From 66-474 sp036279975 (GTDB taxonomy: Bacteria > Pseudomonadota > Gammaproteobacteria > Xanthomonadales > Rhodanobacteraceae), in contig DASURP010000059.1 of assembly GCA_036279975.1 (NCBI GenBank), positions 1 through 49,718 of the forward strand: 49,718 bases of DNA. The letters are read 5' to 3'. Of this stretch, positions 42,706-49,718 are shown in pieces. The first letter of the stretch is position 1. Each line of letters starts with the position of its first letter. Both the position numbers and the translations under genes were made by a program. The notes below the pieces were generated by a model that saw only the letters and a list, made by a program, of their open reading frames with translations, had not been told where the DNA came from and did no database searches.

Positions 42706-44590
42706 CGAACGCGCGGCCGCGGCCGGCGCCGCGCACGCGCTGGCGGCGCGCCTGGCCGCGCTGGAAACCCGCGATACCCTGCGCTTCGCGATGTGCGGAA
42801 GCGTGGATGACGGCAAGAGCACCCTGCTGGGACGCCTGCTGGCCGAGGCCGGGATGATTCCGGACGACCGCCTCGCGCAGATGGTCCGCGACAGCAAGAC
42901 CCACGGCACCCAGGGCGGCAGGCCGGATTATTCGTTGCTGCTGGACGGTCTCGAGGCCGAGCGCGAGCAGGGTATCACCATCGATGTCGCGTGGCGTTAC
43001 TTCGGCACCGACAAACGCGCCTTCATCGTCGCCGACTGCCCCGGCCACGCGCAGTACACCCGCAACATGGCCAGCGGCGCCTCGAATGCGGAGCTCGGCA
43101 TCGTGCTGGTCGATGCGCGCGCGGGCGTGCAGACCCAGACCCGCCGCCACACCGCGATCCTCGCGATGTTCGGCGTGCGCCGGGTGCTGTTCGCGGTCAA
43201 CAAGCTGGACCTGATCGACTACAACCACGCGCGTTACCACGCGATCGAGCAGGAGTGCATCAAGCTGGCGCAGGATCTCGGTGTCGATGCTGCCGACGCG
43301 ATCCCGGTATCGGCGATCAATGCCGACAACCTGGTTGCGCATTCCCCGAAGACCCCGTGGTACACGGGCAAGCCGCTGCTGGAATACCTCGAGACGGTGC
43401 AGGTGGAACGCAAGGTGGACGAAGCGTTCGCGCTGTCCGTGCAGTGGGTCAATCGTCCCAATCATGATTTTCGTGGCTATGCCGGGACCATCACCGGCGG
43501 GCGCGTCGCACCCGGCAACGAGGTCGTGGTGCTGCCTTCGGGCCGGCTGTCGCGCATCGCGCGCGTGATCGGCGGCGACCGCGACCTTGAATCCGCCGAG
43601 GCGGGGCAGGCGGTCACGCTGACCCTGACCGACCAGATCGACGTGGCGCGTGGCGACGTGATCGCCGACCCTGCGCTGCCGCCCGATGTCGCCGCGCAGT
43701 TCGCCTGCCACCTGCTGTGGCTGGACGACGCCGCGCTGCTGCCGGGCCGGCGCTACCTGATGAAGCTGGCCACGCGGGTGCTCGGCGCGCAGGTTACCGA
43801 AATCAAGCATCGTATCGATCCCGACACCCAGGCGCACCTGGCCGCGACGCGCCTGGTCGCCAACGAGATCGGTTATTGCAACCTGTCGCTGGACGCGGAA
43901 GTCGCATTCCGGCCGTACCAGCAGGACCGCCGCCTCGGCAGTTTCATCCTGGTCGACCGCGAATCCAACGCGACGGTCGGCTGCGGCACGCTGGATTTCG
44001 GCCTGCGCCGCGACAGCAACGTGCACTGGCAGCAACTGGACGTCGATCGCGTGTCGCGCGCGCGGATCAAGGGCCAGGCGCCGCGCTGCCTGTGGTTCAC
44101 CGGCCTGTCCGGCGCCGGCAAGTCCACCATCGCCAACCTGGTCGAGCGGCGGTTGCTGGCGGACGGCTTCCACACCATCCTGCTCGATGGCGACAACGTG
44201 CGCCATGGCCTCAACCGCGACCTCGGCTTCACCGATAGCGACCGCGTCGAGAACATCCGGCGCGTGGCCGAAGTCTCCAAGCTGATGATGGACGCGGGCC
44301 TGATCGTGCTGGTGTCCTTCATCAGCCCGTTCCGCGCCGAACGCCGGATGGCGCGCGACCTGATCGGCGAAAGCGGCTTCATGGAAGTGTTCGTGGATGC
44401 GCCGCTTGCCATCTGCGAAACGCGCGATGTCAAGGGCCTGTACGCCAAGGCGCGTGCCGGCAAGATCGCCAACTTCACCGGCATCGGTTCGCCCTACGAG
44501 GCGCCGGAGTCACCCGAGATCCACCTGCATTCGGACCGCGAATCCGCGGCCGAATCGGCGGCGCGGGTGGTGAAGGTGCTCATCGACTGA
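42689..44590 (+). CDS. cysNC: Fused sulfate adenylyltransferase subunit 1 / APS kinase
   Basis: This bifunctional enzyme of sulfate activation has 633 residues. The N-terminal part is the GTPase CysN: CGSVDDGKST at about 36-45, DCPGHAQYTRNM and NKLDLIDY, followed by beta-barrel domains. The C-terminal 165 residues are APS kinase CysC: GLSGAGKST at about 472-480, DGDNVRHGLNRDLGF and SFISPFRAERR. CysC makes PAPS. The GTG start at 42689 overlaps the cysD end by 17 bp, and no nearer ATG fits. With cysD it forms the complete sulfate activation unit. Confidence 0.96.
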   Translation: MKATSDERAAAAGAAHALAARLAALETRDTLRFAMCGSVDDGKSTLLGRLLAEAGMIPDDRLAQMVRDSKTHGTQGGRPDYSLLLDGLEAEREQGITIDVAWRYFGTDKRAFIVADCPGHAQYTRNMASGASNAELGIVLVDARAGVQTQTRRHTAILAMFGVRRVLFAVNKLDLIDYNHARYHAIEQECIKLAQDLGVDAADAIPVSAINADNLVAHSPKTPWYTGKPLLEYLETVQVERKVDEAFALSVQWVNRPNHDFRGYAGTITGGRVAPGNEVVVLPSGRLSRIARVIGGDRDLESAEAGQAVTLTLTDQIDVARGDVIADPALPPDVAAQFACHLLWLDDAALLPGRRYLMKLATRVLGAQVTEIKHRIDPDTQAHLAATRLVANEIGYCNLSLDAEVAFRPYQQDRRLGSFILVDRESNATVGCGTLDFGLRRDSNVHWQQLDVDRVSRARIKGQAPRCLWFTGLSGAGKSTIANLVERRLLADGFHTILLDGDNVRHGLNRDLGFTDSDRVENIRRVAEVSKLMMDAGLIVLVSFISPFRAERRMARDLIGESGFMEVFVDAPLAICETRDVKGLYAKARAGKIANFTGIGSPYEAPESPEIHLHSDRESAAESAARVVKVLID

Positions 44591-44606
44591 TCCGGCGGGG
44601 TTGCGC

Positions 44607-44689
44607 AGCCCGGATGCAGCGAAGCGCAATCCGGGAAGATCATGCGGTGATGCCCCGGATTGCGGTGCTGCGCACCTTCATCCGGGCTA
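44607..44689. repeat. REP-like inverted repeat (AGCCCGGATG type)
   Basis: AGCCCGGATG (44607-44616) and CATCCGGGCT (44679-44688) are exact inverted ends, with inner AATCCGGG and CCCGGATT arms. It lies between cysNC and the convergent SDR gene and includes the SDR stop codon (44687-44689). A related single unit is at 45529-45561 on the other side of the SDR. Confidence 0.8.
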
Positions 44690-45505
44690 CCGTGGCTTGT
44701 CTTGCACCCGGAAGTGTTTCGCACGGCGCGCGACCAGGCCCAGCGCGACCCGGTCCGGCAGCAAGTCCATCAGCACCTTGATTGCCCGGTTGGCGCGTCC
44801 CGGCACGCACACCACGCGGCCGCATTCGACCGCATCGAGGCCCTGCCGCACCACGTCCGCAGCCTCGCTCCACATCCAGCCCGGCAGCTTCGAGACCAGT
44901 CCGCGGGCCTGGCTGACGTCGTGGAACTCCGAATGCGTGAACCCGGGGCACAGCGCGCAAACGTGGATGCCGTGTGCGCGGTTTTCCAGCGCCAGCGCCT
45001 GCGAGACCCGCATCAGGAAGGCCTTGGCCGGGCCGTACAGGGTGTTGCCGGGCGTCGCGGGCACCAATCCCGCAAGCGAGGCGACGTTGACGATGCGCCC
45101 GTAACCGCGTTCGCGCATCGCCGGCAACAACAGGTGGCACAATTCCAAAGGCGCCGTCACCAGCACCTGCATGAAGCGCGCGTGCGTGGCCCAGTCCACC
45201 TTGTCGTAGCGTCCCGGCACGCCGTAGCCCGCGTTGTTGACCAGGATGTCGATCGCACGCCCGTTCGAAGTTGCCGCCGCGACGATGCGCGCAGGCGCCG
45301 CGGGGTCGGCCAGGTCGTCGGTGACCACCTGCGCCTCGATGCCATGGCGATCGCGCAATTCGCCGGCCAGCGCCGCGAGGCGCTCGCCGCGGCGCGCGGT
45401 CAGCACCAGGTCGCAACCGCGTGCGGCAAGCTGGCGGGCGAATTCGGCGCCGATTCCGGCGGAAGCGCCGGTCACGAGGGCGCGGCGGCGGGTGGTTTCT
45501 GGCAT
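44687..45505 (-). CDS. Short-chain dehydrogenase/reductase
   Basis: This classical SDR has 272 residues. It has the cofactor loop TGASAGIGAEFA, then NNAGYGVPG, the catalytic Ser in NVASLAG and the YGPAK pair. The Arg-rich start of the Rossmann fold (VLTARRGERLAAL) suggests NADP(H). The substrate is unknown; it resembles broad ketoacyl- or DltE-like reductases. The gene stands alone between cysNC and tpiA on the opposite strand and has the same type of REP sequence on both sides, which hints that it was inserted as a unit. Confidence 0.88.
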   Translation of the reverse strand: MPETTRRRALVTGASAGIGAEFARQLAARGCDLVLTARRGERLAALAGELRDRHGIEAQVVTDDLADPAAPARIVAAATSNGRAIDILVNNAGYGVPGRYDKVDWATHARFMQVLVTAPLELCHLLLPAMRERGYGRIVNVASLAGLVPATPGNTLYGPAKAFLMRVSQALALENRAHGIHVCALCPGFTHSEFHDVSQARGLVSKLPGWMWSEAADVVRQGLDAVECGRVVCVPGRANRAIKVLMDLLPDRVALGLVARRAKHFRVQDKPR

Positions 45506-45528
45506 GTCGGTGTCGGGGTGAAAACGGG

Positions 45529-45561
45529 TGGCCCGGATGCAGCGCAGCACAATCCGGGGGT
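45529..45561. repeat. Single REP-like unit upstream of the SDR
   Basis: GTGGCCCGGATGCAGCGCAG followed by CACAATCCGGGGG matches the left half of the element at 44607-44689. It lies in the 180-bp gap between the divergent SDR and tpiA genes, 24 bp from the SDR start. Confidence 0.7.
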
Positions 45562-45685
45562 GATGGGGCGGAGTATCCCGGATATCCCTGCCTTCACGAT
45601 GGTACCCGGCGTACGTGCCGACGAGCGTTTGCGCCCATGCGCGGGGGTTGGCTATCCTGCCTTGCCCGAAGCAACGGAGCAGGCC

Positions 45686-46432
45686 ATGCGCCGCAAGTGG
45701 GTGGGTGGCAACTGGAAGATGCACGGCTCGCGTGCGATGGCGTCGGCGCTGGCCGGCGCGATCGTCGATGCGAACATCGATGCGGTCGAGGTGGCGGTGT
45801 TCCCGCCGTTTCCCTACCTGCGCGAGGCCTGCGCGGCGTGCGCGGGCTCGCGCGTCGCGGTGGGCGGCCAGGATGTCAGCGAGCACGAAACCGGCGCCTT
45901 CACCGGCGAAGTGTCGGCGGCGATGCTGCGTGATGTCGGTTGCGCGCTGGCGCTGGCCGGGCACTCGGAACGCCGCCAGTACCACGCGGAAACGGATGCA
46001 CAGGTGGCGGCCAAGGTCGAGCAGGCGCTGGCGCATCAACTCATGCCGGTGCTGTGCGTGGGCGAAACCCTCGACGAGCGCGAAGCCGGCCGGACCACAG
46101 AAGTGGTGTCGCGCCAGCTGGGGGCGGTGGTGGCGCACTGCGGCATCGCGGCGTTCGAGCGCATCGTGGTGGCCTACGAACCGGTCTGGGCGATCGGCAC
46201 CGGGCGCACCGCCAGCCCGCAGCAGGCCCAGGCAGTGCACGCGCTGCTGCGTAGCCAGCTTGCCAATGACGATGCTAGAATTGCCGGTTCGACCCGCATC
46301 GTTTACGGCGGCAGCGTCAAACCCGGCAACGCCGCCGAGTTGTTCGCCCAAACCGACATTGACGGCGGCCTGATCGGTGGCGCGGCCCTCACGGCCACCG
46401 ATTTCCTTTCGATATGTGCGGCGGCGGGCTGA
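45686..46432 (+). CDS. tpiA: Triose-phosphate isomerase
   Basis: TpiA interconverts dihydroxyacetone phosphate and glyceraldehyde-3-phosphate. The 248-residue protein has GNWKMHG with catalytic Lys11, LAGHSERR with His93 and AYEPVWAIGTG with Glu165, and the phosphate loop YGGSVKPGN. All catalytic residues are present. GGAG 8 bp upstream supports the ATG at 45686. secG follows after 26 bp, the usual order. Confidence 0.98.
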   Translation: MRRKWVGGNWKMHGSRAMASALAGAIVDANIDAVEVAVFPPFPYLREACAACAGSRVAVGGQDVSEHETGAFTGEVSAAMLRDVGCALALAGHSERRQYHAETDAQVAAKVEQALAHQLMPVLCVGETLDEREAGRTTEVVSRQLGAVVAHCGIAAFERIVVAYEPVWAIGTGRTASPQQAQAVHALLRSQLANDDARIAGSTRIVYGGSVKPGNAAELFAQTDIDGGLIGGAALTATDFLSICAAAG

Positions 46433-46458
46433 AGCCCGCGACCGTACGGGAACAACCC

Positions 46459-46944
46459 ATGCTGTTCACGATTTTCAGTGTCTTCTACGTGCTCATCGCG
46501 GCCGCGATGATCGTGCTGATCCTGATGCAACGCGGCGACGGCGCCAACGCCGGCGCGAGCTTCGGCGGCGGTGCGTCGGGCACCGTGTTCGGTGCGCGCG
46601 GTTCGGCCAGCTTCCTGACCCGCACCACGGGCGTGCTGGCCGGCCTGTTTTTCCTGCTCAGCCTCGGCATGGGCATTTATCTCAGCAACCACGGCGTCCG
46701 GCCGACCGCGCAGCAAACATTGGGCGTGATGGCCGGCGTCGCCAGCTCCGCGCCAGCGCCTGCGGCCGCAGCGCCTGCGGCGAGCGCTTCCGCGGCCGGT
46801 GCACCTGCACCCTCGGTGCCCGTCCAGCAATCGGAAGTGCCGACAGCAGCCGCGGCAGCGAAGTCCGAAGTGCCCGCCGCACCGAAGGCTTCCGCGCCCG
46901 CGAGCCCGGCGCCGTCGGGCAGCGCACCACCCGCTTCGCACTGA
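46459..46944 (+). CDS. secG: Preprotein translocase subunit SecG
   Basis: SecG is the small two-helix part of SecYEG. The 161-residue protein has both helices (FTIFSVFYVLIAAAMIVLILMQ and TRTTGVLAGLFFLLSLGMGIYL) with the conserved loop QRGDGANAGASFGGGASGTVFGARGS between them. The last 80 residues are alanine-, serine- and proline-rich and longer than in E. coli SecG (110 residues), as often seen in high-GC relatives. The ATG at 46459 gives the correct first helix. Confidence 0.95.
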   Translation: MLFTIFSVFYVLIAAAMIVLILMQRGDGANAGASFGGGASGTVFGARGSASFLTRTTGVLAGLFFLLSLGMGIYLSNHGVRPTAQQTLGVMAGVASSAPAPAAAAPAASASAAGAPAPSVPVQQSEVPTAAAAAKSEVPAAPKASAPASPAPSGSAPPASH

Positions 46945-47017
46945 TTGCGTGCTTTTTGCTTTCGTGAAAAATCGGGTACATGGATGTACCCGGCGGATCC
47001 CATGGACGGGTACCCGT

Positions 47018-47102
47018 GCCCAGGTGGCGGAATTGGTAGACGCACTACCTTGAGGTGGTAGCGGGTAACTCCGTGGGGGTTCGAGTCCCCCCTTGGGCAC
47101 CA
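47018..47102 (+). tRNA. tRNA-Leu (anticodon GAG)
   Basis: The 85-nt gene folds into a full cloverleaf with a long variable arm, as expected for tRNA-Leu. The acceptor arms are GCCCAGG and CTTGGGC, the anticodon stem CTACC/GGTAG encloses TTGAGGT with anticodon GAG at 47052-47054, and the T-loop is GTTCGAGTC. CCA is encoded (47100-47102). It follows secG by 73 bp, the usual position. The last 62 bp are duplicated at 47891-47952. Upstream, GGGTACA-TGGA-TGTACCC (46974-46991) forms a 7-bp stem of unknown role. Confidence 0.97.
47041..47102 (+). repeat. att-like site, copy 1 (3' part of tRNA-Leu)
   Basis: These 62 bases, from CGCACTACCTTGAGG through the encoded CCA, recur exactly at 47891-47952. 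Copy 1 is part of the intact tRNA gene. Integrases of islands and phages use tRNA 3' ends this way. Confidence 0.9.
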
Positions 47103-47270
47103 ATATGTTGTTGCAAGTACTTGATTTTAAATTGTATCTTGCTGTTCTTGCTGCGACCTGCGTGAGTCGACATGTTGGCAAGTACGAGATCTGTCGGCGC
47201 ACGCCGGTTAACATCCGGCTTGGACATGTTTGCTAAGCTGGAAGTGGGATCAGGGGGGGAATCCGTTGCG

Positions 47271-47627
47271 ATGGGGATGGCAACGAGACACGCAATGCGG
47301 TCAAAGGTGATCTGGGTACGTAGTTACGCGGAGCGCTTGCCCGACGGCCAGTGGCAAGGCTTCTGTGTAACGTTCAATCTCGCAGCGCAAGCCGATTCGT
47401 CCGAGGGGGTCCGCGCCAAGCTGACGGCGATGATCGACGATTATCTGCATGCTGCCACCCAGGGGCCGGATGCAGCGCACGCCAGTGTCCTGCTTTCCCG
47501 GCGGGCGCCTTTGTATTTCTGGCTCAAGTACTTCTACATTGCGCTGAAGCTGAGGGTCCACGCTTTCTCGGCGCGGCGCGCCCCATTCGTGGAAACCTTC
47601 ACTTTCCCGGCACCCCAAGCCTGCTGA
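47271..47627 (+). CDS. Possible HicB-like antitoxin or partner of the HicA-like toxin
   Basis: This 118-residue protein has no close family that I can name with certainty. The start IWVRSYAERLPDGQWQGFCVTFNLAAQADSSEGV, a strand-turn-strand followed by a helix, is compatible with the HicB partial RNase H-like fold. The C-terminal half (LYFWLKYFYIALKLRVHAF) is unlike the usual DNA-binding end of HicB. The ATG at 47271 follows AGGGGGGAA; earlier in-frame ATGs (47172, 47226) exist. The next gene starts directly after its stop. Antitoxin function is inferred from position before hicA. Confidence 0.55.
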   Translation: MGMATRHAMRSKVIWVRSYAERLPDGQWQGFCVTFNLAAQADSSEGVRAKLTAMIDDYLHAATQGPDAAHASVLLSRRAPLYFWLKYFYIALKLRVHAFSARRAPFVETFTFPAPQAC

Positions 47628-47888
47628 GTGGGTACGAAACCGCAGCTTGCTTGCAAGGACGTGAAACGGTTGCTGAAGCTGCTGGGATTTCAACCGTTGC
47701 CGACGCATGGCGGCTCGCACGAGAAATTCGGAATGGTTGCGCGAGGTCAGGTGCGCCGCGTAACCGTGGATTGCCCGAAAGCTCCTTTTTCGCGCGATCT
47801 CATCCGCAGCATGGCCAGCCAGGCGGGTTTGAGCGTGCGGGAGTTCTACGATGCCGCCGGCGGACGGATTCCCGCAAGGTGGCCGTAG
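47628..47888 (+). CDS. HicA/YcfA-like toxin
   Basis: This 86-residue protein is of the HicA (YcfA) mRNA interferase type, with a small dsRBD-like fold. The pattern KDVKRLLKLLGFQPLPTHGGSHEKF, with the His of the GSH motif, then VTVDCPKAPFSRDLIRSMASQAGLSVREFYDA matches the family. It begins with GTG immediately after the stop of the partner gene, so the two are translated together. The stop codon is within 3 bp of the duplicated tRNA segment. The reverse gene order (hicA first) is more common, but both occur. Confidence 0.75.
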   Translation: MGTKPQLACKDVKRLLKLLGFQPLPTHGGSHEKFGMVARGQVRRVTVDCPKAPFSRDLIRSMASQAGLSVREFYDAAGGRIPARWP

Positions 47889-47890
47889 TA

Positions 47891-47952
47891 CGCACTACCT
47901 TGAGGTGGTAGCGGGTAACTCCGTGGGGGTTCGAGTCCCCCCTTGGGCACCA
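47891..47952 (+). repeat. att-like site, copy 2 (duplicated tRNA-Leu 3' end)
   Basis: This is an exact 62-bp copy of 47041-47102 that lacks the 5' part of the tRNA, so it cannot form a working tRNA. It ends the small toxin-antitoxin segment and is followed by a terminator. It probably marks one end of an integrated element. Confidence 0.9.
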
Positions 47953-47967
47953 TATCGTTTACATTGA

Positions 47968-47988
47968 CCCCGCTTCGGCGGGGTTTTT
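47968..47988 (+). terminator. Rho-independent terminator
   Basis: CCCCGC-TTCG-GCGGGG forms a 6-bp GC stem with a TTCG tetraloop, followed by TTTTT. It lies 15 bp after the second tRNA-Leu 3' end. It is most simply read as the original tRNA-Leu terminator, now separated from the tRNA by the inserted segment. Confidence 0.9.
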
Positions 47989-48033
47989 GTTGCGACGGCC
48001 GAAGCTTCCCGCCCGAAAGTACGGAAACCCGCG

Positions 48034-49718
48034 ATGCCGTCCGGCGATCCAGCGCTGAAAACCTATCTTGCCGCCGTCGAGCAGGCTTGCCGCGCCGGCA
48101 ACGCCACCGAACACACCTACCGGCCCGCGCTCAAGGCGCTGATCGAGGCACTGGGCGGCGCCGGCGTCACCGCCACCAACGAACCGCGCCAGGTGGAATG
48201 TGGCGCGCCGGATTTCATCGTCACCCGTGGGGTGGTGCCGCTGGGCAATCTCGAAGCCAAGGACATCGGCATCGACCTCGCCAAGGTCGAGCGCAGCGAA
48301 CAGCTCGCGCGCTACCGCGAGGCGCTGGACAACCTCGTGCTCACCGATTACCTGGCGTTCCGCTGGTATCTGGACGGCGAACTGCGCCTGACCGCGTCGT
48401 TGCCGCGTCCCGACAGGAACGGCCGCATCCGCTGGAACGACAATGCGGCGTCCGAGGTTGCGCAACTGCTGGGGCAGTTCCTTGCCGCCGACGTCCCGCT
48501 GAAAGCCACCCCGCACGATCTCGCCACCCGCATGGCGGGCCTCGCGCGGCTGATCCGCAAGCTGATCGTCGAGACATTCACGAAGGAAGGCGAGACCGGC
48601 GAGCTGCACGCGCAGTACCAGGCCTTCCGCAAGGTGCTGATCGAATCGCTCACGCGCGAGCAATTCGCCGACATGTACGCGCAGACGCTGGCCTACGGCC
48701 TGTTCGCCGCGCGCTGCAACGCGCCTGCCGCCGGCTTCACCCGCCAGAGCGCCGCCTCGCAACTGCCGAAGACCAATCCGTTCCTGCGGAAATTGTTCAA
48801 CTCCATCGCCGGACCCGACCTCGACCCGCGCATCGCTTGGGCGGTCGATCAACTGGCGGAACTGCTGGCGCGCGCCGACATGACGGCGATTCTCACGGAC
48901 TTCGGCCGCCGTACCCGCCGCGAGGACCCGGTGGTGCATTTCTACGAAACCTTCCTGGCCGCCTACGATCCGAAGATGCGCGAGGCGCGCGGCGTCTATT
49001 ACACGCCCGAACCGGTGGTCAACTACATCGTGCGCAGCGTGGACGAACTGCTGCAGCGCGAATTCGGCCTGAAGGAAGGGCTGGCGCACTCGGGCAAGCT
49101 GCGCTGGAAATCCGTCACGGCGGAAACCACCCACGGCAAGCGCAAGTCATCGACGGCCATTGCCGAAAAGGAAGCATGGGTCCATCGCGTTCAGATTCTC
49201 GACCCGGCCACCGGCACCGGCACGTTCCTGTATGCCGTGATCCAGAAAATCCGCGCACGCTTCGAGGGCAACGCCGGCGCCTGGCCGGGCTACGTGGCCG
49301 AACACCTGCTGCCGCGCCTGTTCGGTTTCGAGTTGTTGATGGCGCCGTACGCGGTCGCGCACATGAAGCTGGGGTTGGAACTGGAACGTTCCGGCTACGA
49401 CTTTTCCAGCGACGAGCGCCTCGGCGTGTTCCTTACCAATTCACTGGAAGAGGCGCACGAGAAAACCGGGCTGCCGTTGTTCACCCAGTGGCTGGCCGAC
49501 GAATCGCAGGCGGCATCCAGGGTGAAGCGCGACGTGCCGGTGATGGTGGTGCTGGGCAACCCGCCGTACTCCGGCCACTCGGCCAACAAGGGCGAGTGGA
49601 TCGGCCAACTGCTGCGCGGCGAGGACACGCTCAATCATGCAAAAACCGGAAACTATTTCGAATGCGACGGCAAGCCGCTGGGCGAGCGCAACCCGAAATG
49701 GTTGAACGACGACTACGT
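48034..49718 (+). CDS. Type ISP-like restriction-modification enzyme (N-terminal part, cut by window end)
   Basis: The first 561 codons of a large single-chain restriction-modification protein are visible, with no stop before the end of the window. The N-terminal domain has a PD-(D/E)xK-type nuclease pattern: GAPDFIV near residue 59 and LEAK near residue 75. Then come a helical coupling region and an N6-adenine methylase: GVYYTPEPVVNYIVR, motif I DPATGTGTFLYAV near residue 390, LFGFELL, and motif IV NPPY near residue 510. This order matches Type ISP enzymes (LlaGI/LlaBIII-like), except that no helicase domain is visible between nuclease and methylase, so it may be a related helicase-free class (Type IIG-like). 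The ATG at 48034 lies 45 bp after the terminator. Confidence 0.82.
   Translation, partial: MPSGDPALKTYLAAVEQACRAGNATEHTYRPALKALIEALGGAGVTATNEPRQVECGAPDFIVTRGVVPLGNLEAKDIGIDLAKVERSEQLARYREALDNLVLTDYLAFRWYLDGELRLTASLPRPDRNGRIRWNDNAASEVAQLLGQFLAADVPLKATPHDLATRMAGLARLIRKLIVETFTKEGETGELHAQYQAFRKVLIESLTREQFADMYAQTLAYGLFAARCNAPAAGFTRQSAASQLPKTNPFLRKLFNSIAGPDLDPRIAWAVDQLAELLARADMTAILTDFGRRTRREDPVVHFYETFLAAYDPKMREARGVYYTPEPVVNYIVRSVDELLQREFGLKEGLAHSGKLRWKSVTAETTHGKRKSSTAIAEKEAWVHRVQILDPATGTGTFLYAVIQKIRARFEGNAGAWPGYVAEHLLPRLFGFELLMAPYAVAHMKLGLELERSGYDFSSDERLGVFLTNSLEEAHEKTGLPLFTQWLADESQAASRVKRDVPVMVVLGNPPYSGHSANKGEWIGQLLRGEDTLNHAKTGNYFECDGKPLGERNPKWLNDDY

Noticed and set aside
47891..47952. Second functional tRNA-Leu
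   Set aside because: The copy lacks the 5' acceptor strand and the D arm, so it cannot fold into a tRNA. It is treated as an att-like duplication.

Overview
The window is high-GC, densely packed chromosomal DNA from a gammaproteobacterium. Gene order suggests the order Xanthomonadales (Lysobacterales), plausibly Rhodanobacteraceae. The main pointers are rpoN-hpf-hprK-rapZ-EIIA(Man)-HPr-EI, purN-purM-DUF2066-CDP-alcohol transferase-perM-hda, and tpiA-secG-tRNA-Leu. The lineage is an inference; no rRNA gene is present to confirm it.

Layout. 1-11400: housekeeping genes (folP end, glmM, Fe-type sodB, grxD, a YciK-like SDR, marC, ppnN, mutL, DUF1684, an FKBP isomerase, DUF1289, a CoA-type Nudix hydrolase, sseA), then a PagL-like outer-membrane protein gene on the minus strand. 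12050-18610: a MarR-controlled tripartite efflux operon (marR, outer-membrane factor, emrA, two tandem emrB paralogues). 18630-31760, minus strand: an enoyl-CoA hydratase-like gene, a DUF4139 gene, then a long cluster read from right to left as kdsD, kdsC, lptC, lptA, lptB, rpoN, hpf, hprK, rapZ, EIIA-Man, HPr, EI. This joins Kdo/LPS export to a regulatory PTS. 31900-46950: ibaG-murA, DUF3108, purN-purM, DUF2066, a CDP-alcohol transferase, perM, hda, the murU-amgK cell-wall recycling pair, cysD-cysNC, an SDR, tpiA and secG. 47018-49718: an intact tRNA-Leu(GAG), a small HicA-like toxin-antitoxin segment bracketed by a 62-bp duplication of the tRNA 3' end, a terminator, and the first 561 codons of a Type ISP-like restriction-modification enzyme that runs off the window. 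This last part looks like the edge of a genomic island.

The most unusual feature is repeat DNA that enters or abuts coding sequence. Seven arrays of a 7-bp unit (GGGANNN/NNNTCCC type) lie in the window. They form the N-terminus of GlmM, the C-terminus of an SDR, an in-frame loop inside PurM, the purM/purN junction and the stop codon of a DUF4139 gene. A perfect 23-bp inverted repeat sits in frame in the MutL linker. A separate repeat of about 130 bp occurs twice between operon genes (after EIIA-Man and after kdsD), once with an extra 76-bp two-hairpin segment. The ptsN gene expected between hpf and hprK is absent, and its place holds a 14-bp perfect hairpin with a GAAA loop.
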